A DNA stretch of 44,938 nt, from contig NZ_JNZZ01000039.1 in NCBI RefSeq assembly GCF_000717645.1, forward strand, positions 1 through 44,938, read 5' to 3'. This DNA comes from Streptomyces californicus. Lineage in GTDB: Bacteria > Actinomycetota > Actinomycetes > Streptomycetales > Streptomycetaceae. The notes beneath the pieces are model-generated. The model had not been told where the DNA came from, did not search any database, and saw only the letters and a program-made list of their open reading frames with translations. The position numbers and the translations under genes are program-made. The stretch's first letter is position 1. Each line of letters begins with the position of its first letter. Below are positions 44,720-44,938 of this stretch, piece after piece.

Positions 44720-44938
44720 ATCTCTGATAAAGTCGGGCCCGCCGAAAGGCAAGGCCACTCCACAGGCCACCGGAAATTGAATTCGGACCGGAAACGGAAC
44801 GAAAAAGAGTCTGGTAACGTTGGAGTCGCTGGAAAGGGAAAACGCGAAAGCGAAGACCTGGAAAGCGAAACAAGCAGGATCGCAGGGCCCGCTTCGACCG
44901 GGAATCGGACACGAAAGAGTCTGATAGAGTCGGAAACG
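44720..44938 (+). promoter_or_regulatory. Tandem promoter array, probably of a ribosomal RNA operon
   Basis: Three related boxes occur: TCTGATAAAGTCGG (-10 TAAAGT at 44728-44733), GTCTGGTAACGTTGG (TAACGT 44815-44820) and GTCTGATAGAGTCGG (TAGAGT 44925-44930). The last two are each preceded by a related A-rich segment (ACCGG-AA-CGGA-CGAAA-GAGTC). This style, with several TAgAGT-like boxes in an A-rich stretch, is typical of Streptomyces rrn promoters. The window ends before any 16S sequence; 44632-44719 holds no gene. Confidence 0.6.

Overview
The window is a piece of a high-GC actinobacterial chromosome, almost certainly from Streptomyces. The reasons are the very strong G/C bias at third codon positions, frequent GTG and TTG starts, AGGAGG-type ribosome sites, a recognisable bldB gene, and a gene order (ribF ... 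ESX/bldB ... rpsO-pnp-peptidase-dapB ... thyX-dapA-RNase J) typical of the Streptomyces chromosome core. I see no CRISPR array, tRNA, insertion sequence or prophage.

Layout. (1) 1-8.4 kb: a large protein with a degenerate trypsin-like domain and a P-loop NTPase domain, then ribF, an XdhC-type protein, and a reverse-strand arsR-MFS pair with a repeat-rich operator and a possible 38-aa divergent ORF. (2) 8.4-14.7 kb: a five-gene reverse-strand peptide/nickel-type ABC importer, with its promoter and terminator visible. Its binding protein has a C-terminal membrane anchor instead of a lipobox. (3) 14.7-34.0 kb: a complete type VII (ESX) secretion locus. A reverse-strand unit carries eccE, an unknown gene, bldB and a MinD/EspI-like ATPase with very long Pro/Gln-rich arms. 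Divergent from it are eccB and mycP, then a unit with its own promoter: a 143-aa protein, a 546-aa WxG protein, a second mycosin, esxA and esxB. eccC (reverse) and eccD (forward) follow. (4) 34.0-39.8 kb: rpsO and pnp separated by two strong RNA hairpin structures, an M16 peptidase translationally overlapped with pnp, dapB, and a small membrane protein. (5) 39.8-44.9 kb: a PH-like membrane protein, a 79-aa membrane protein, thyX, dapA and RNase J. The window ends inside what looks like a tandem rRNA-operon promoter array.

How the parts may work together. The ESX region holds every membrane component (EccB, C, D, E), two mycosins, a WXG100 pair and an uncharacterised substrate-like pair, interleaved with the developmental regulator BldB. 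Two promoters in the locus share an unusual 15-16 bp -10 motif, which suggests co-regulation. The downstream block brings together S15, PNPase and RNase J with two lysine/diaminopimelate genes (dapB, dapA) and the flavin-dependent thymidylate synthase.

The best candidates for undescribed biology are the 143-aa/546-aa/second-mycosin module, whose large member has an internal WQG and a C-terminal YxxxD motif, the unknown 236-aa protein between eccE and bldB, and the degenerate protease-NTPase at the left end. All functions are inferred from sequence reading alone; no database search was run.
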